From positions 744,001-808,000 of the forward strand of contig BPGK01000001.1 in the NCBI GenBank assembly GCA_026002995.1: a stretch of 64,000 nt of DNA, read 5' to 3'. The DNA is from Gaiellaceae bacterium. Its GTDB lineage: Bacteria > Actinomycetota > Thermoleophilia > Gaiellales > Gaiellaceae. Made by a program: the position numbers and the translations under genes. The notes beneath the pieces are model-generated. The model did no database searches, was not told the origin of the DNA, and saw only the letters and a list, made by a program, of their open reading frames with translations. Below are positions 24,654 through 33,506 of the stretch, piece after piece (the stretch's first letter is position 1; each line of letters begins with the position of its first letter).

Positions 24654-25993
24654 CCGCTCAATCGGAAAGGACAGGATCGCCGCGGAGACGGAGGATCCAG
24701 GGGGTGCTCATGCTCGCATCTCTGGGCGCGCTGGCGGTCGCGGCGCTCCAGGGGGTGGGTGCGGCCGCATCTCGCTCGGCCGAGACGACCGCGGCCACCT
24801 CGGCGCGCACGTGCGCCTTCGAGCTGCGGGTTGGCACCGTGCTCCCGTTCACCGGTGACCTGTCCGCGTACGGCAGCAACTTCGACGTCGCGGTGAGGAA
24901 GGCGATCGAGCTGCAGAACGCGGCGCTCCGCAAGGCTGGGCTCACCAGGGCTTCGGTTCGGCTCGTCGGCTCGGAGGACGGTCAGACACAGGCCTCCGCA
25001 TCCGTCGAGGCGGCGACGAAGCTCGTGAAGGTGAACAAAGCGAACGTGATCATCGGCGAAATGGCGTCCTCGGCGACGATTCCGATGGCGCAATCGGTGA
25101 CGATCCCAAACAACGTCCTCCTCGTCTCGCCAACCTCGAGCGCTCCCCAGATCAGCACCTTGAAGGACAAGGGGCTCGTCTTTCGCGCCTACCCCTCGGA
25201 TGCGCTTCAGGGAAGGGTCCTGGCTCGGGCTGCGCTCTCGAAGTTCGGCCGGGGCGCCACCCTGAACGTGGGAGCCCGAAACGACGCATTCGGCACTGCG
25301 CTGCAGAAGCTCTTCGTTAGCGAGTGGAAGAGGCTGGGCGGCAAGGTCGGGACCGTGCTCTCCTGGAACCCCGACCAGGCAAACTTCGACAGCGACGCCG
25401 CAAGCCTCGTCTCCGGCGATCCGGCGGGGTGGGTGATCATCGACTTCCCGGACACATTCGAGAAGTTTGCGCCCTCGCTCGTGCGTAGCGGCAAGTGGCG
25501 TGCCGACCGGACGCTCACGATCGAGGCCCTCCGCAACGCGGAGACGCTCGACAAGATCGGTCAGCCGGTTGTCGGTCTGAGCGGCTCGGCGGGCAGCGCC
25601 GCCGGAGGACCCGCTGGCAAGGCCTTCTTCGCCTACTGGAAGCGGGCCGTGAAGGGCGCGAAACCGTGGACGGGGTTCGAGGGTACCGCGTTCGATGCGG
25701 CGATGACTCCCTTCCTCGCCGCAGTCCGGGCCTGTTCGGCGTCTCCGGGGGCGATGAAGCGTTACATGCGTCAGATCTCCGGACCGCCCGGGCTCAAGGT
25801 CACGTTCCGGAACCTGGCCGAGGGGGTGAAGGCCGCGGCCGCGGGCAAGGACATCGACTACGAGGGCGCCTTCAGCCCGGTCGACTTCGACAAGAACGGT
25901 GACATCGGGTCCGCGTTGTACGAGGTCTGGCGCTATAACGGCAACGGCAAGATCCAGACGCTGCGCACCTTCGTCTTCCGCGGCAGCTCGTGA
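24650..25993 (+). CDS. Liv-type ABC transporter substrate-binding protein
   Basis: 447 residues with an N-terminal export signal (RRRR followed by a hydrophobic run, residues ~13-42). The periplasmic-binding type I fold begins LRVGTVLPFTGDLSAYGSNF and has VIIGEMASSATIPMAQS, the classic LivJ/K ligand pocket region. It feeds livHMGF on the other strand. ATG 24650 follows a strong AAGGAGG. A Ser/Thr/Ala linker (AAASRSAETTAATS) follows the signal, where a lipid anchor Cys is absent. Confidence 0.92.
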   Translation: MTAQSERTGSPRRRRIQGVLMLASLGALAVAALQGVGAAASRSAETTAATSARTCAFELRVGTVLPFTGDLSAYGSNFDVAVRKAIELQNAALRKAGLTRASVRLVGSEDGQTQASASVEAATKLVKVNKANVIIGEMASSATIPMAQSVTIPNNVLLVSPTSSAPQISTLKDKGLVFRAYPSDALQGRVLARAALSKFGRGATLNVGARNDAFGTALQKLFVSEWKRLGGKVGTVLSWNPDQANFDSDAASLVSGDPAGWVIIDFPDTFEKFAPSLVRSGKWRADRTLTIEALRNAETLDKIGQPVVGLSGSAGSAAGGPAGKAFFAYWKRAVKGAKPWTGFEGTAFDAAMTPFLAAVRACSASPGAMKRYMRQISGPPGLKVTFRNLAEGVKAAAAGKDIDYEGAFSPVDFDKNGDIGSALYEVWRYNGNGKIQTLRTFVFRGSS

Positions 25994-26000
25994 CGCGCGC

Positions 26001-26037
26001 CGGGGGCTCGGGCGGCCTTGCGCCTCCCGAGCCCCCG
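26001..26037 (+). terminator. Strong GC hairpin after the binding-protein gene
   Basis: CGGGGGCTCGGG and CCCGAGCCCCCG form a perfect 12-bp stem with a 13-nt loop, 7 nt after the stop. No T-run follows. Confidence 0.65.
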
Positions 26038-26093
26038 CACCGCCTTCCCGCTGAGTCGGCACCTCTCGGTTGACTCCGGATAATCGAGCATCG

Positions 26094-26108
26094 ATGATCT
26101 TGGCCTGA
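26094..26108 (+). CDS. Upstream mini-ORF MILA, coupled by CTGA to gntR-type gene
   Basis: ATG-ATC-TTG-GCC-TGA. Its stop overlaps the probable CTG start of the regulator (CTGA). TAATCG ends 7 nt before the ATG, with the better GATAAT 2 nt further up. It would explain initiation at a CTG codon by stop-start coupling. Confidence 0.3.
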   Translation: MILA

Positions 26109-26776
26109 CCTCTTCTGCCGTCTCACGCACCGTCCTCCGCGAGCAGATCCGGGAGCTCCTGCTCGAGCGGATCCTCCGTGGAGAGCTCCAGCCAGGGGAC
26201 CGGCTCGTGGAGACGCGACTCGCCCGAGAGCTCGGCACGAGCCAGGCGCCCGTGCGAGAAGCCTTGCGCGACCTCCAGAACATGCGCCTCGTCGAGTCGG
26301 AGCCCTTCCGGGGCGCGCGCGTGCGCGGCGTGGACGACACGCAGCTCCTGGCCGTATTCCCGGTGCGCGCAGCGCTCGAGGAGCTCGCGGCGCGTGCAGC
26401 CGCGAAGCGTCCCGACCGGGATCTCGGCCCACTCGAGCGCGAGCTCGAGGGAATGCGGCGCGCCGCCGCCCGTCGCGACTGGCGCACGCAGGTCGCGCAC
26501 GATCTCGCCTTCCACCGCGCGACCGTCGAGCTGGCCGACAACGAGCCGCTGCTCCAGAGTTGGCTCTCGCTCCGACTCGAGGTCTCGACGGCGTTCGCGA
26601 CGTACTGGACGTACTGGGAGCAGGACGAGCTCGTCGCCTTCCACACGCCGATCTACGAGGCCATCGCCGCGGGTGACGTCGCGCGGGCCGGGGCGGAGGC
26701 GCGCAAGCACGTGCGGCGCACGGAGCGCGTCGTCCGGCGTCGCACGAAGGGACGCGAGCGAAAGGGGGCGCGCTGA
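26105..26776 (+). CDS. GntR-family regulator (FCD domain) with probable CTG start
   Basis: About 223 residues. The ORF track begins at GTG 26207, but that would cut the first helix of the winged-helix domain. Codons upstream read SRTVLREQIRELLLERILRG, clearly the conserved GntR N-terminus. No ATG, GTG or TTG occurs in frame between the stop at 26081 and 26207, so CTG 26105 (or ATC 26090) must start it. HTH LARELGTSQAPVREALRDL and FCD motif DLAFHRATVEL are intact. It overlaps the next gene by CTGA and probably regulates the following sugar genes. Confidence 0.75.
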   Translation: MTSSAVSRTVLREQIRELLLERILRGELQPGDRLVETRLARELGTSQAPVREALRDLQNMRLVESEPFRGARVRGVDDTQLLAVFPVRAALEELAARAAAKRPDRDLGPLERELEGMRRAAARRDWRTQVAHDLAFHRATVELADNEPLLQSWLSLRLEVSTAFATYWTYWEQDELVAFHTPIYEAIAAGDVARAGAEARKHVRRTERVVRRRTKGRERKGAR

Positions 26777-27912
26777 GTTCCGGGATCCGGGCGGGGGTTG
26801 TCGGCACCGGCTTCATCGCCGCGGTTCACGTCGACGCGCTCCGCCGCCTCGGGGTCGAGGTGGTCGGCGTCGTCGGCTCGTCGCCGGAGCGGGCGAGAGC
26901 GAAGGGGCTCGCGCCGGTCTACGACTCCTACGAGGCGCTCCTCGCCGACGAGCGTGTCGACGTCGTGCACGTGACCACGCCGAACTACCTCCACTACGCC
27001 CAGGTGCAGCAGGCGCTCGCGGCCGGCAAGCACGTCGTGTGCGAGAAGCCGCTCGCGACGAGCTCCGCCGAGTCGCTCGAGCTCGTGGAGCTCGCCGAGC
27101 GCTCGGGCCTCGTCCACTGCACGAACTTCCACAACCGCTTCTACCCGCTCGTGCAAGAGGTGCGGGAGCGGGTGCGTGCGGGCGAGGTCGGGGAGGTGTG
27201 GGCCGTGCATGGCGGCTACCTCCAGGACTGGCTCGCGCGGCCGAGTGACTGGAACTGGCGGCTCGAGGTCGAGAAGGCAGGTCCGCTCCGGGCAGTCGGG
27301 GACATCGGCTCGCACTGGCTCGACACGGCGCAGTTCGTCACCGGTCTGCGCGTGGTGGAGGTTCTCGCCGACCTGGCCACGATCCACCGGACGCGCGCCC
27401 GGCCGGCGGGCGAGGTCGAGACCTTCGCCGGCTCCACCGAGGCCGAGACCGAGGAGGTCGCGATCGAGACCGAAGACGTCGCGCACCTGCTCCTTCGCTT
27501 CGAGAATGGCGCGCGTGGCTCGCTCGTCGTCTCCCAGGTCGCGCTCGGTCGAAAGAACTCGCTGCGGATCGAGGTGGACGGCTCGGAGCAGTCGGTCGCC
27601 TGGGACTCGGAGCGCAACGAGGAGCTCTGGATCGGGCACCGGGACGAGCCGAACGAGCTCCTGCTTCGGAACGGAGCCCTCCTGCACCCCGCCGCGGCCG
27701 CTCGCTCTCGTCTGCCGGTCGCGCACGCCGAGGGGTTCGCAGACGCGTTCCGGGAGCTCTATCGGGCCGTCTATGCGGACGTCGCGAGGGGCGGCCCGAG
27801 CGCCGAGCCCGAGTACCCGACGTTCCGTGATGGCCACGCGGCAAACGTGATCGGAGACGCCGTCCTCCGATCGAGCCGCGAACGACGCTGGGTGGAGGTG
27901 CCTACGACATGA
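26773..27912 (+). CDS. Gfo/Idh/MocA-family oxidoreductase with probable CTG start
   Basis: About 379 residues. The track start (GTG 26860) removes the Rossmann fold, which lies just upstream: AGVVGTGFIAAVHVDALRRL. CTG 26773 overlaps the regulator stop (CTGA) and is preceded by AAAGGGGG. EKPLATSSAES is the conserved catalytic Lys region and GDIGSHWLDTAQFVTG holds the His. These NAD(P) enzymes oxidise sugars or inositols. With the next gene it suggests catabolism of a cyclitol or rare sugar. Confidence 0.83.
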   Translation: MSSGIRAGVVGTGFIAAVHVDALRRLGVEVVGVVGSSPERARAKGLAPVYDSYEALLADERVDVVHVTTPNYLHYAQVQQALAAGKHVVCEKPLATSSAESLELVELAERSGLVHCTNFHNRFYPLVQEVRERVRAGEVGEVWAVHGGYLQDWLARPSDWNWRLEVEKAGPLRAVGDIGSHWLDTAQFVTGLRVVEVLADLATIHRTRARPAGEVETFAGSTEAETEEVAIETEDVAHLLLRFENGARGSLVVSQVALGRKNSLRIEVDGSEQSVAWDSERNEELWIGHRDEPNELLLRNGALLHPAAAARSRLPVAHAEGFADAFRELYRAVYADVARGGPSAEPEYPTFRDGHAANVIGDAVLRSSRERRWVEVPTT

Positions 27913-28817
27913 AGCTCGGACTCTTGACCGCACCGTTCCCGCACCGCTCGCTCGCGCATGTCGCCGCCTGGGCGGCGAGCGAGGGCTTCGAGGCGCTCGA
28001 GGTCGCCTGCTGGCCCGCGTCGGGCGGCGAGCGCCGCCGCTACGCCGGCACGTCGCACATCGACGTGTCGAAGCTCGACGCCGACGCCGTGCGAGAGGTC
28101 CTCGAGCGGCACGGGCTCGAGATCTCGGCGCTCGCGTACTACCCGAACAACTTGCACCCCGACCCGGCGGAGCGCCGCGCCGCGAACACCCACCTGAAGA
28201 AGGTCATCGACGCGGCTTCCGCGCTCGGCGTGGGCGTCGTGGGGACGTTCGTCGGGCGTGACCAGACGAAGAACGTCCCCGACAACCTCCGCGAGTTCAA
28301 GAAGGTGTGGCCGCGGCTCGTCGCGTACGCGGAGGAGCGCGACGTGCGGATCGCGATCGAGAACTGCCCGATGATCTTCTCCTGGGACGAGTGGCCGGGT
28401 GGGACGAACCTCGCCTCGACGCCCGCGATCTGGGACGAGCTGTTCGCGATCGTGGACAGCCCGAGCTTCGGGCTCAATCTCGACCCGTCCCACCTCGTCT
28501 GGCTCATGATCGACGCCGAGCGCGTCGTCCGCGACTACGCCGCGAAGCTCTTCCACGTGCACGCGAAGGACCTCGAGATCGACCGCGAGGGGCTCTACCG
28601 GCACGGAACCGTGTCGCTCGGGATGGGGTGGCAGGTGCCGCGTCTGCCGGGGCTCGGCGAGGTGCGCTGGGACCGGTTCCTCGCGGCTCTCTACCGGGCC
28701 GGGTACGACTCCGTGATCTCGATCGAGCACGAGGACCGGTCCTTCGAGGGGACGGAGGAGCTCGTGCAGCGCGGGTTCCTCCTGGCGCGGGACACCCTCC
28801 GTCCGCTCATCCACTAG
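27909..28817 (+). CDS. Sugar phosphate isomerase/epimerase (AP endonuclease 2-like TIM barrel)
   Basis: 302 residues. The fold starts MKLGLLTAPFPHRSLAHVA; metal-site residues are visible in IAIENCPM (Glu), LNLDPSHLVW (Asp/His), FHVHAKDLEI (His) and ISIEHEDRS (Glu). The family isomerises keto-sugars or inosose. ATG 27909 overlaps the dehydrogenase stop (ATGA). Its last 11 nt overlap the convergent cyclase gene. Confidence 0.9.
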   Translation: MKLGLLTAPFPHRSLAHVAAWAASEGFEALEVACWPASGGERRRYAGTSHIDVSKLDADAVREVLERHGLEISALAYYPNNLHPDPAERRAANTHLKKVIDAASALGVGVVGTFVGRDQTKNVPDNLREFKKVWPRLVAYAEERDVRIAIENCPMIFSWDEWPGGTNLASTPAIWDELFAIVDSPSFGLNLDPSHLVWLMIDAERVVRDYAAKLFHVHAKDLEIDREGLYRHGTVSLGMGWQVPRLPGLGEVRWDRFLAALYRAGYDSVISIEHEDRSFEGTEELVQRGFLLARDTLRPLIH

Positions 28818-31800
28818 CGGGCACGAGCGCGAGGCCGATGGTCTCCGCCTCCGCGCGCGCACGAGGCTCGAGCACGCGAGCGCGCGCGAGATCATCCGCT
28901 CGTCCTCGGGAGCGGAGCATCTCCACCCACCACCAGCGCGCGCGAGCCGCCATCGCGCGCGCTCCTCGCGCCTCGCAGGCGGCAAGCGCGTCCTCGAAAT
29001 GGCGCTCCGCCTCGTCGAAGAGCCCCGCGGTCGCCGCCAGTCGCCCGAGGTACGCGTCGACCGGGCCCCAGCAGACGGCAGCACGGGCGACGACCGTCCA
29101 GCGGCCCGAGAACGGTCGCAGCAGGTCGTACGCCTGCGCCGCGGCCCGCGCGTCGCGGAGGATGCCGACGGCGATCGCGTACTCGGCCGCGCCGGCGTAG
29201 AAGTTCATGTCCCGCGGGATCTCGCCCAGCCCTCTCGGCCCGAGGTCGGCGAGCGCCCTGCGCGCCTCCTCCGCCTTACCGGTGACCGCGTGGTGCGCTG
29301 CGAGTCCGCAGCGGAACGCGGGGATGCCGCGCTCGATGCCGCGCTCGAGCATGGCGAGTGCCTGCTCGTGGTTTCGTCCCTGCTCGAGGTCTGCGACCCA
29401 CGACACGAGGCGGGCGTAGAGGGAGGCGTTCGCGTCGCCCGTCCTCGCTCCCGCCGCCTCCATCTCGGCGGCGAGCGCGCGGGCCTCGTCGAAGCGTCCT
29501 TCGACCTCGGCCAGCATCGCCTTCCAGGCGGGCACCCACCACGAGTGGGCGGGGATCGCGAGCGGCTCGGCGAGCCGCGCGTACGCCTCGATCTCCGTGC
29601 GCGCGGCGTCGAGCTCGCCGGCTTCCACGAGGTCGAGCACGAGCCACGTGCGCGCGAGCAGCGAGCGTTCGCGGTCGTCGGCCTCCTCCGCGAGTCGCAC
29701 GAGCTCGTGCGAGACCGCGAGGCGTTCGTCCAGCCGCTCGGGGCTCCACAGCGTCACGCGCCGGGCGTTCAGGGCGTCGACGAGCGCCTCGGGCTCGCTC
29801 GCCTCCCGCGCGAGTCGGACGGCCTCTGCGCCGAGCGCCTCGCGGCGCGACGGAGGGGGCGCGTAGTAGACCTCGATCGCGAGGCGTGAGAGCAGGCGGG
29901 CGCGGAGCGCGGGCTCGCTCTCGCCGAGCACCGCGAGCGCCTCTTCGAAGAGCGCGACGAGCTCCTCGTCCGGGTCGAACACGCTCACGCCGACTCCGCC
30001 GCGGGCGAGCGCCGCCCGAGCGAGCAAGGACGCGTCGCGCTCCTCGCGCGCGACGGCGAGCACGCGCTCGAGCCCCGCGTGCGCCTCGTCGACATCGCCC
30101 GCGCGAAGCTGCATCTCGGCGAGCGCGAGGCCGAGCTCCCCACGCTCGAGAGGGCTCTCGGAGAGCGCGAGCGCCCGTCGGTAGTGCTCCGCAGCCGCCT
30201 GGACGGCGTACACGGCTCGGGTGCGATCCCCGGCTTCGCGGAGCGCGCGCACCGCCTTCGCGGCGAGGTCTTCCGTGGCCGTTTTGGCCGCGCGTGCGTA
30301 CTCGAGCGCCTGCCCGTAGTGGTGTGCGAGCTGCTCCGCTCGACCTTCCGCTCGGTCGGCCGGCAGCGACTCCACCCACTCGGCGGCGAGTCGGTGCAGC
30401 TCCGCTCGACGAGCGCGCGGGATCTGCTCGTACGCGACGTCGCGCACGAGCGGATGCCGGAACCCACGCTCCGACTCGTCGTCGCTCTCGGAGCGCTCCG
30501 GCATGGAGATGAGCTCACGCCGGACGAGCACCGCGAGCCCCTCCTCGATCTGCTGCCGAGTCGCTCCGGAGACGTACGCGAGGGCGCTGGGTGAGAACTC
30601 CTGGCCGAGCACCGCAGCGTCCTGGAGGAGCTCCTTCTCCGGGCGGGCGAGCATGTCGAGACGGGCTGCGATGAGGCCCTGGAGGGACTCCGGGAGCGCG
30701 GGGCCCGAGTCGGAGTCGAGGCCCATACGCACGAGCTCCTCCGCGTACAAGGGGTTCCCCGCAGCGAGTCGCAGGAGCGTGTCTCGCCGCTCCGCCCCGA
30801 GCTCGACGTCGCCGGCGAGGCTCTGGACGAGCCTCATCGTGTCGTCCTCCGACAGCGGTGCCAGGGAGACGACGACCCTGCGCGGGCGCTCCTCCGCCCA
30901 CTGTGGCCGGCAATCGAGAAGCTCGGGACGCGCCGTCGCGAGGACGAGGAGGGGCAGCGCGTCGGCGTTCGCGACGAGGTCGTCGACGAAGGCCAGGACG
31001 GCGTCGTCGGCCCAGTGGAGGTCATCGAGCGCGAGGACGGTGGTACCCCGAGAGGCGACGAGTTCGAAGAAGCGCCGCCAGGCCACCTGCGTCTCCGCTC
31101 GGCCGTCGGCGCGCGACTCCGTCTCGCCGCCGAGCCCGAGGAGCGAACGGACGTGCCCCTCGAGCCAGCGAGCGTCACGCTCGTCGGCGAGCTCCGTGAT
31201 CGCGCTCGCGAGCTTCTCGCGTGCGACCTTCGCTGCATCGCTCTCCCGGATGCCGGCGTACGACGCGACGAGCTCGGCGAGGCTGCGAAAGGCTGCGCCC
31301 TCTCCGTACGGAGGAGTGCGGCCTTCGAGCCAGGTGACGGGAGCACTCTGCGCTCGCACGTGTCGCTCGAGCTCGCGCACGAGCCGCGTCTTGCCGATCC
31401 CGGGGACGCCGACCAGGGTTACGAGCGCCGGCTCCCGCTCGGAGTGCACGTGGCGAAGCGCGGTCAGGAGGCGCTCGAGCTCCTCCGTACGGCCCACGAG
31501 AGGCGCATCTGCGAGTGCCCGCTCTCCGACCGACCGCCGCGGGCGAAGCGGCGCCCACACGCGTACGGGCTCGCTCTTTCCCTTCGCGGAGATCGGCTCG
31601 CGCTCCTCGTACTCGAAGACCCGCGCCGTCGCGCGGTACGTGGGCTCGCCGACGAGGATGCCGTTCGTCGGCGCCGCCGACTGGATACGCGCCGCGGTGT
31701 TGACCGCGTCGCCCGCGACGATCCCCATCCCGGTCGTCGTCTGCTCCAGGGCGACGAGCGCGGGGCCCGTGTTGATGCCGAGACGCACGTCGATGTCGTC

Positions 31801-32097
31801 CTCCGCGAGTGCCCACTCGCGGATCGCGAGGGCTGCCCGCACCGCGCGCTCCGGGTCGTCCTCGTGTGCGACGGGAGCGCCGAAGACGCCGAGGACGGCG
31901 TCGCCGATGAACTTGTCGACGACTCCCCCATGAGCCTCGAGCGTCTCGCGAACGTGCTCGTAGTACCGCGTCAGGAGTGCTCGCACGTCCTCGGGGTCGA
32001 GCTCCTCGGAGCGCTCCGTGAAGCCGACGAGATCCGAGAAGAAGACCGTGATCACTCGGCGCTCCTCGCGCGCGGACCCCGTGTGCGCGCCGCTCAT
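28807..32097 (-). CDS. Class III adenylate/guanylate cyclase-AAA ATPase-TPR regulator
   Basis: 1096 residues. The cyclase domain (~10-175) has metal Asp in FFSDLVGFTERSEEL and GDAVLGVFGAP, substrate Lys in VDKFIGDA and transition-state NTAARIQ. It looks catalytically complete. An AAA/STAND ATPase follows with Walker A GVPGIGKTRLV and Walker B VLALDDLHWAD. The C-terminal ~550 residues are TPR-like Ala/Leu/Arg-rich repeats. ATG 32097 was chosen because the ORF extension to 32613 is antisense to the Fur gene. Such proteins couple a sensed signal to cyclic nucleotide synthesis. Confidence 0.9.
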   Translation of the reverse strand: MSGAHTGSAREERRVITVFFSDLVGFTERSEELDPEDVRALLTRYYEHVRETLEAHGGVVDKFIGDAVLGVFGAPVAHEDDPERAVRAALAIREWALAEDDIDVRLGINTGPALVALEQTTTGMGIVAGDAVNTAARIQSAAPTNGILVGEPTYRATARVFEYEEREPISAKGKSEPVRVWAPLRPRRSVGERALADAPLVGRTEELERLLTALRHVHSEREPALVTLVGVPGIGKTRLVRELERHVRAQSAPVTWLEGRTPPYGEGAAFRSLAELVASYAGIRESDAAKVAREKLASAITELADERDARWLEGHVRSLLGLGGETESRADGRAETQVAWRRFFELVASRGTTVLALDDLHWADDAVLAFVDDLVANADALPLLVLATARPELLDCRPQWAEERPRRVVVSLAPLSEDDTMRLVQSLAGDVELGAERRDTLLRLAAGNPLYAEELVRMGLDSDSGPALPESLQGLIAARLDMLARPEKELLQDAAVLGQEFSPSALAYVSGATRQQIEEGLAVLVRRELISMPERSESDDESERGFRHPLVRDVAYEQIPRARRAELHRLAAEWVESLPADRAEGRAEQLAHHYGQALEYARAAKTATEDLAAKAVRALREAGDRTRAVYAVQAAAEHYRRALALSESPLERGELGLALAEMQLRAGDVDEAHAGLERVLAVAREERDASLLARAALARGGVGVSVFDPDEELVALFEEALAVLGESEPALRARLLSRLAIEVYYAPPPSRREALGAEAVRLAREASEPEALVDALNARRVTLWSPERLDERLAVSHELVRLAEEADDRERSLLARTWLVLDLVEAGELDAARTEIEAYARLAEPLAIPAHSWWVPAWKAMLAEVEGRFDEARALAAEMEAAGARTGDANASLYARLVSWVADLEQGRNHEQALAMLERGIERGIPAFRCGLAAHHAVTGKAEEARRALADLGPRGLGEIPRDMNFYAGAAEYAIAVGILRDARAAAQAYDLLRPFSGRWTVVARAAVCWGPVDAYLGRLAATAGLFDEAERHFEDALAACEARGARAMAARARWWWVEMLRSRGRADDLARARVLEPRARAEAETIGLALVPASG

Positions 32098-32103
32098 GCG
32101 GCA

Positions 32104-32109
32104 AGCGTA
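32104..32109 (-). promoter_or_regulatory. Leaderless -10 hexamer TACGCT for the cyclase gene
   Basis: On the minus strand TACGCT ends 6 nt before ATG 32097. Confidence 0.35.
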
Positions 32110-32122
32110 TGAGATCGGCCGC

Positions 32123-32563
32123 TCAGGCCGAAGACGCGCACGCTGCGCACGCGCCGTGGAGGACGACGTCGTGGCGGTCGAGCTCGTAGCCGTGCGCGCT
32201 CGCGACACCCTCGAGGCGGCGCTCGAGGGCGGGGTCGTCGAACGTCTCGACCCGCCCGCAGGTGTCGCAGACGAGATGGTGGTGGTGCTCTCCGCCCGGG
32301 AGCGCCGGCTCGAACCGGGCGGCGCCGTCGCCGAGATCGATCCGGTGAACGAGCCCGGCCTCAGCGAGCTGCTCGAGCGCGCGGTAGACGCTCGCGATGC
32401 CGACCCGCTTCCCTTCTCCGCGGAGGGCGTCGAAGAGCTCCTGCGCCGAGAGGCAGCAGTCCTGCCGCGCAAGGCAGGCGATGACCTCGTCGCGGGCAGC
32501 GCCCCCGCGGGCGCCTCGGCGGCGCAGCTCCTCGCGAACGTGATGCGCCCATGCCTCGTGCAT
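32123..32563 (-). CDS. Fur-family metalloregulator, probably Zur
   Basis: 146 residues. Winged helix with LSAQELFDALRG and GIASVYRALEQLAEAGLVHRI. Metal sites: EHHHHLVCDTCGRVETF and a C-terminal CAAC pair forming the structural Cys4 zinc site. Divergence from znuABC across a 55-nt gap points to zinc control. Fur or Mur specificity is not excluded. ATG 32563 has TATCCT 8 nt upstream. Confidence 0.87.
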   Translation of the reverse strand: MHEAWAHHVREELRRRGARGGAARDEVIACLARQDCCLSAQELFDALRGEGKRVGIASVYRALEQLAEAGLVHRIDLGDGAARFEPALPGGEHHHHLVCDTCGRVETFDDPALERRLEGVASAHGYELDRHDVVLHGACAACASSA

Positions 32564-32618
32564 AGACCAAGAGGATAGTGGTTCTCACTCTCTTTCCGTG
32601 GTATGCTTCCCACTCGAT
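32564..32618. promoter_or_regulatory. Divergent fur/znuA control region
   Basis: Only 55 nt separate the two starts. The minus-strand TATCCT (32572-32577) serves the regulator, and TATGCT lies upstream of znuA. The repressor site probably overlaps both, within the AT-richer stretch GAGGATAGTGGTTCTCAC. I cannot match it exactly to a known Zur box. Confidence 0.4.
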
Positions 32619-33506
32619 ATGCGAAAGAGAATCGTTCCCATCTTTCTCGCCGCAGCCCTCGCGCTCCTCGCGAGTGCCTGCGGCGGCGGCGGCGAGTCGA
32701 GGTCGCAGACGCGGATCGTCGCCGCCTTCTATCCGCTCGCGTTCCTCGCGGAGCGGCTCGCGCCTACCGCCGAGGTGACGACGCTGACGCCGGCTGGCGC
32801 CGAGCCGCACGACCTGGAGCTGACCCCGCGCGAGGTCGCTGCGCTCGCCGACGCGGACCTCGTGCTCTATCTGGGCCAGGGTTTCCAGCCCGCGCTCGAG
32901 CGCGCGGTGCGCGGGAAGGCGAACGCGCTCGACCTCCTCGACGGCCTGGAGCTGATCGAGGGCTCCGAGGGCGACGGGAGTCACTCGGAGGGCGACGGCA
33001 GTCACGCGCTCGACCCCCACGTCTGGCTCGACCCTCTGCGCTTCGCCGCGATGGCCGAACGCGTCGCCGAGGCGCTCGGCGAGCCCGGGGCGGCCGACGG
33101 TCTCGTCGCGGACCTCCAGGAGCTCGACGAGGAGTTCCGCGATGGACTCGCCGACTGCGAGCGGGACGTCATCGTGACGAGCCACGCCGCGTTCGGCTAC
33201 CTCGCCGACGCATACGGGCTCCGCCAGCTCGCGCTGAGCGGGCTCTCCCCCGAGGCGGAGCCGTCGCCGCGCGCGCTCGAGGGGCTCGTTGCCGAGGTGC
33301 GCAGGTCGCAAGCGACGACCGTGTTCTTCGAGACGCTCGTCTCGCCAAAGGTGGCCGAGACGGTCGCGCGCGAAGCGGGGGTGCGGACCGCCGTCCTCAA
33401 TCCGCTCGAGGGCCTGACCGAGCAGGAGCTCGAGAACGGAGCAGACTACGTTTCCGTCATGCGCGAGAACCTCGCGGCCCTCCGGCAGGCCCTCGGGTGC
33501 GCGTAG
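32619..33506 (+). CDS. znuA: Zinc ABC transporter substrate-binding lipoprotein ZnuA
   Basis: 295 residues. Lipoprotein signal ending LLASACGGGG (lipobox Cys ~21). Metal ligands fit the ZnuA/TroA family: EPHDLELTP (His), DPHVWLDPLR (His), SHAAFGYLADAYGL (His) and a C-terminal acidic ligand. Between strands is a short His/Asp loop made of two 7-residue repeats (EGDGSH), the usual zinc-capturing loop in miniature. ATG 32619 was preferred to GTG 32598 because it opens directly on the signal peptide. Confidence 0.9.
   Translation: MRKRIVPIFLAAALALLASACGGGGESRSQTRIVAAFYPLAFLAERLAPTAEVTTLTPAGAEPHDLELTPREVAALADADLVLYLGQGFQPALERAVRGKANALDLLDGLELIEGSEGDGSHSEGDGSHALDPHVWLDPLRFAAMAERVAEALGEPGAADGLVADLQELDEEFRDGLADCERDVIVTSHAAFGYLADAYGLRQLALSGLSPEAEPSPRALEGLVAEVRRSQATTVFFETLVSPKVAETVAREAGVRTAVLNPLEGLTEQELENGADYVSVMRENLAALRQALGCA
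32967..33008 (+). repeat. Two 21-bp tandem repeats encoding EGDGSHS/A in the ZnuA metal loop
   Basis: The units GAGGGCGACGGGAGTCACTCG and GAGGGCGACGGCAGTCACGCG (abridged here to their shared core GAGGGCGACGG) differ at two positions. Each adds one His and two Asp/Glu to the loop. Confidence 0.85.

Noticed and set aside
32098-32613. N-terminal extension of the cyclase ORF to 1268 residues
   Set aside because: It runs antisense through the Fur-family gene and the cyclase domain starts right after ATG 32097.
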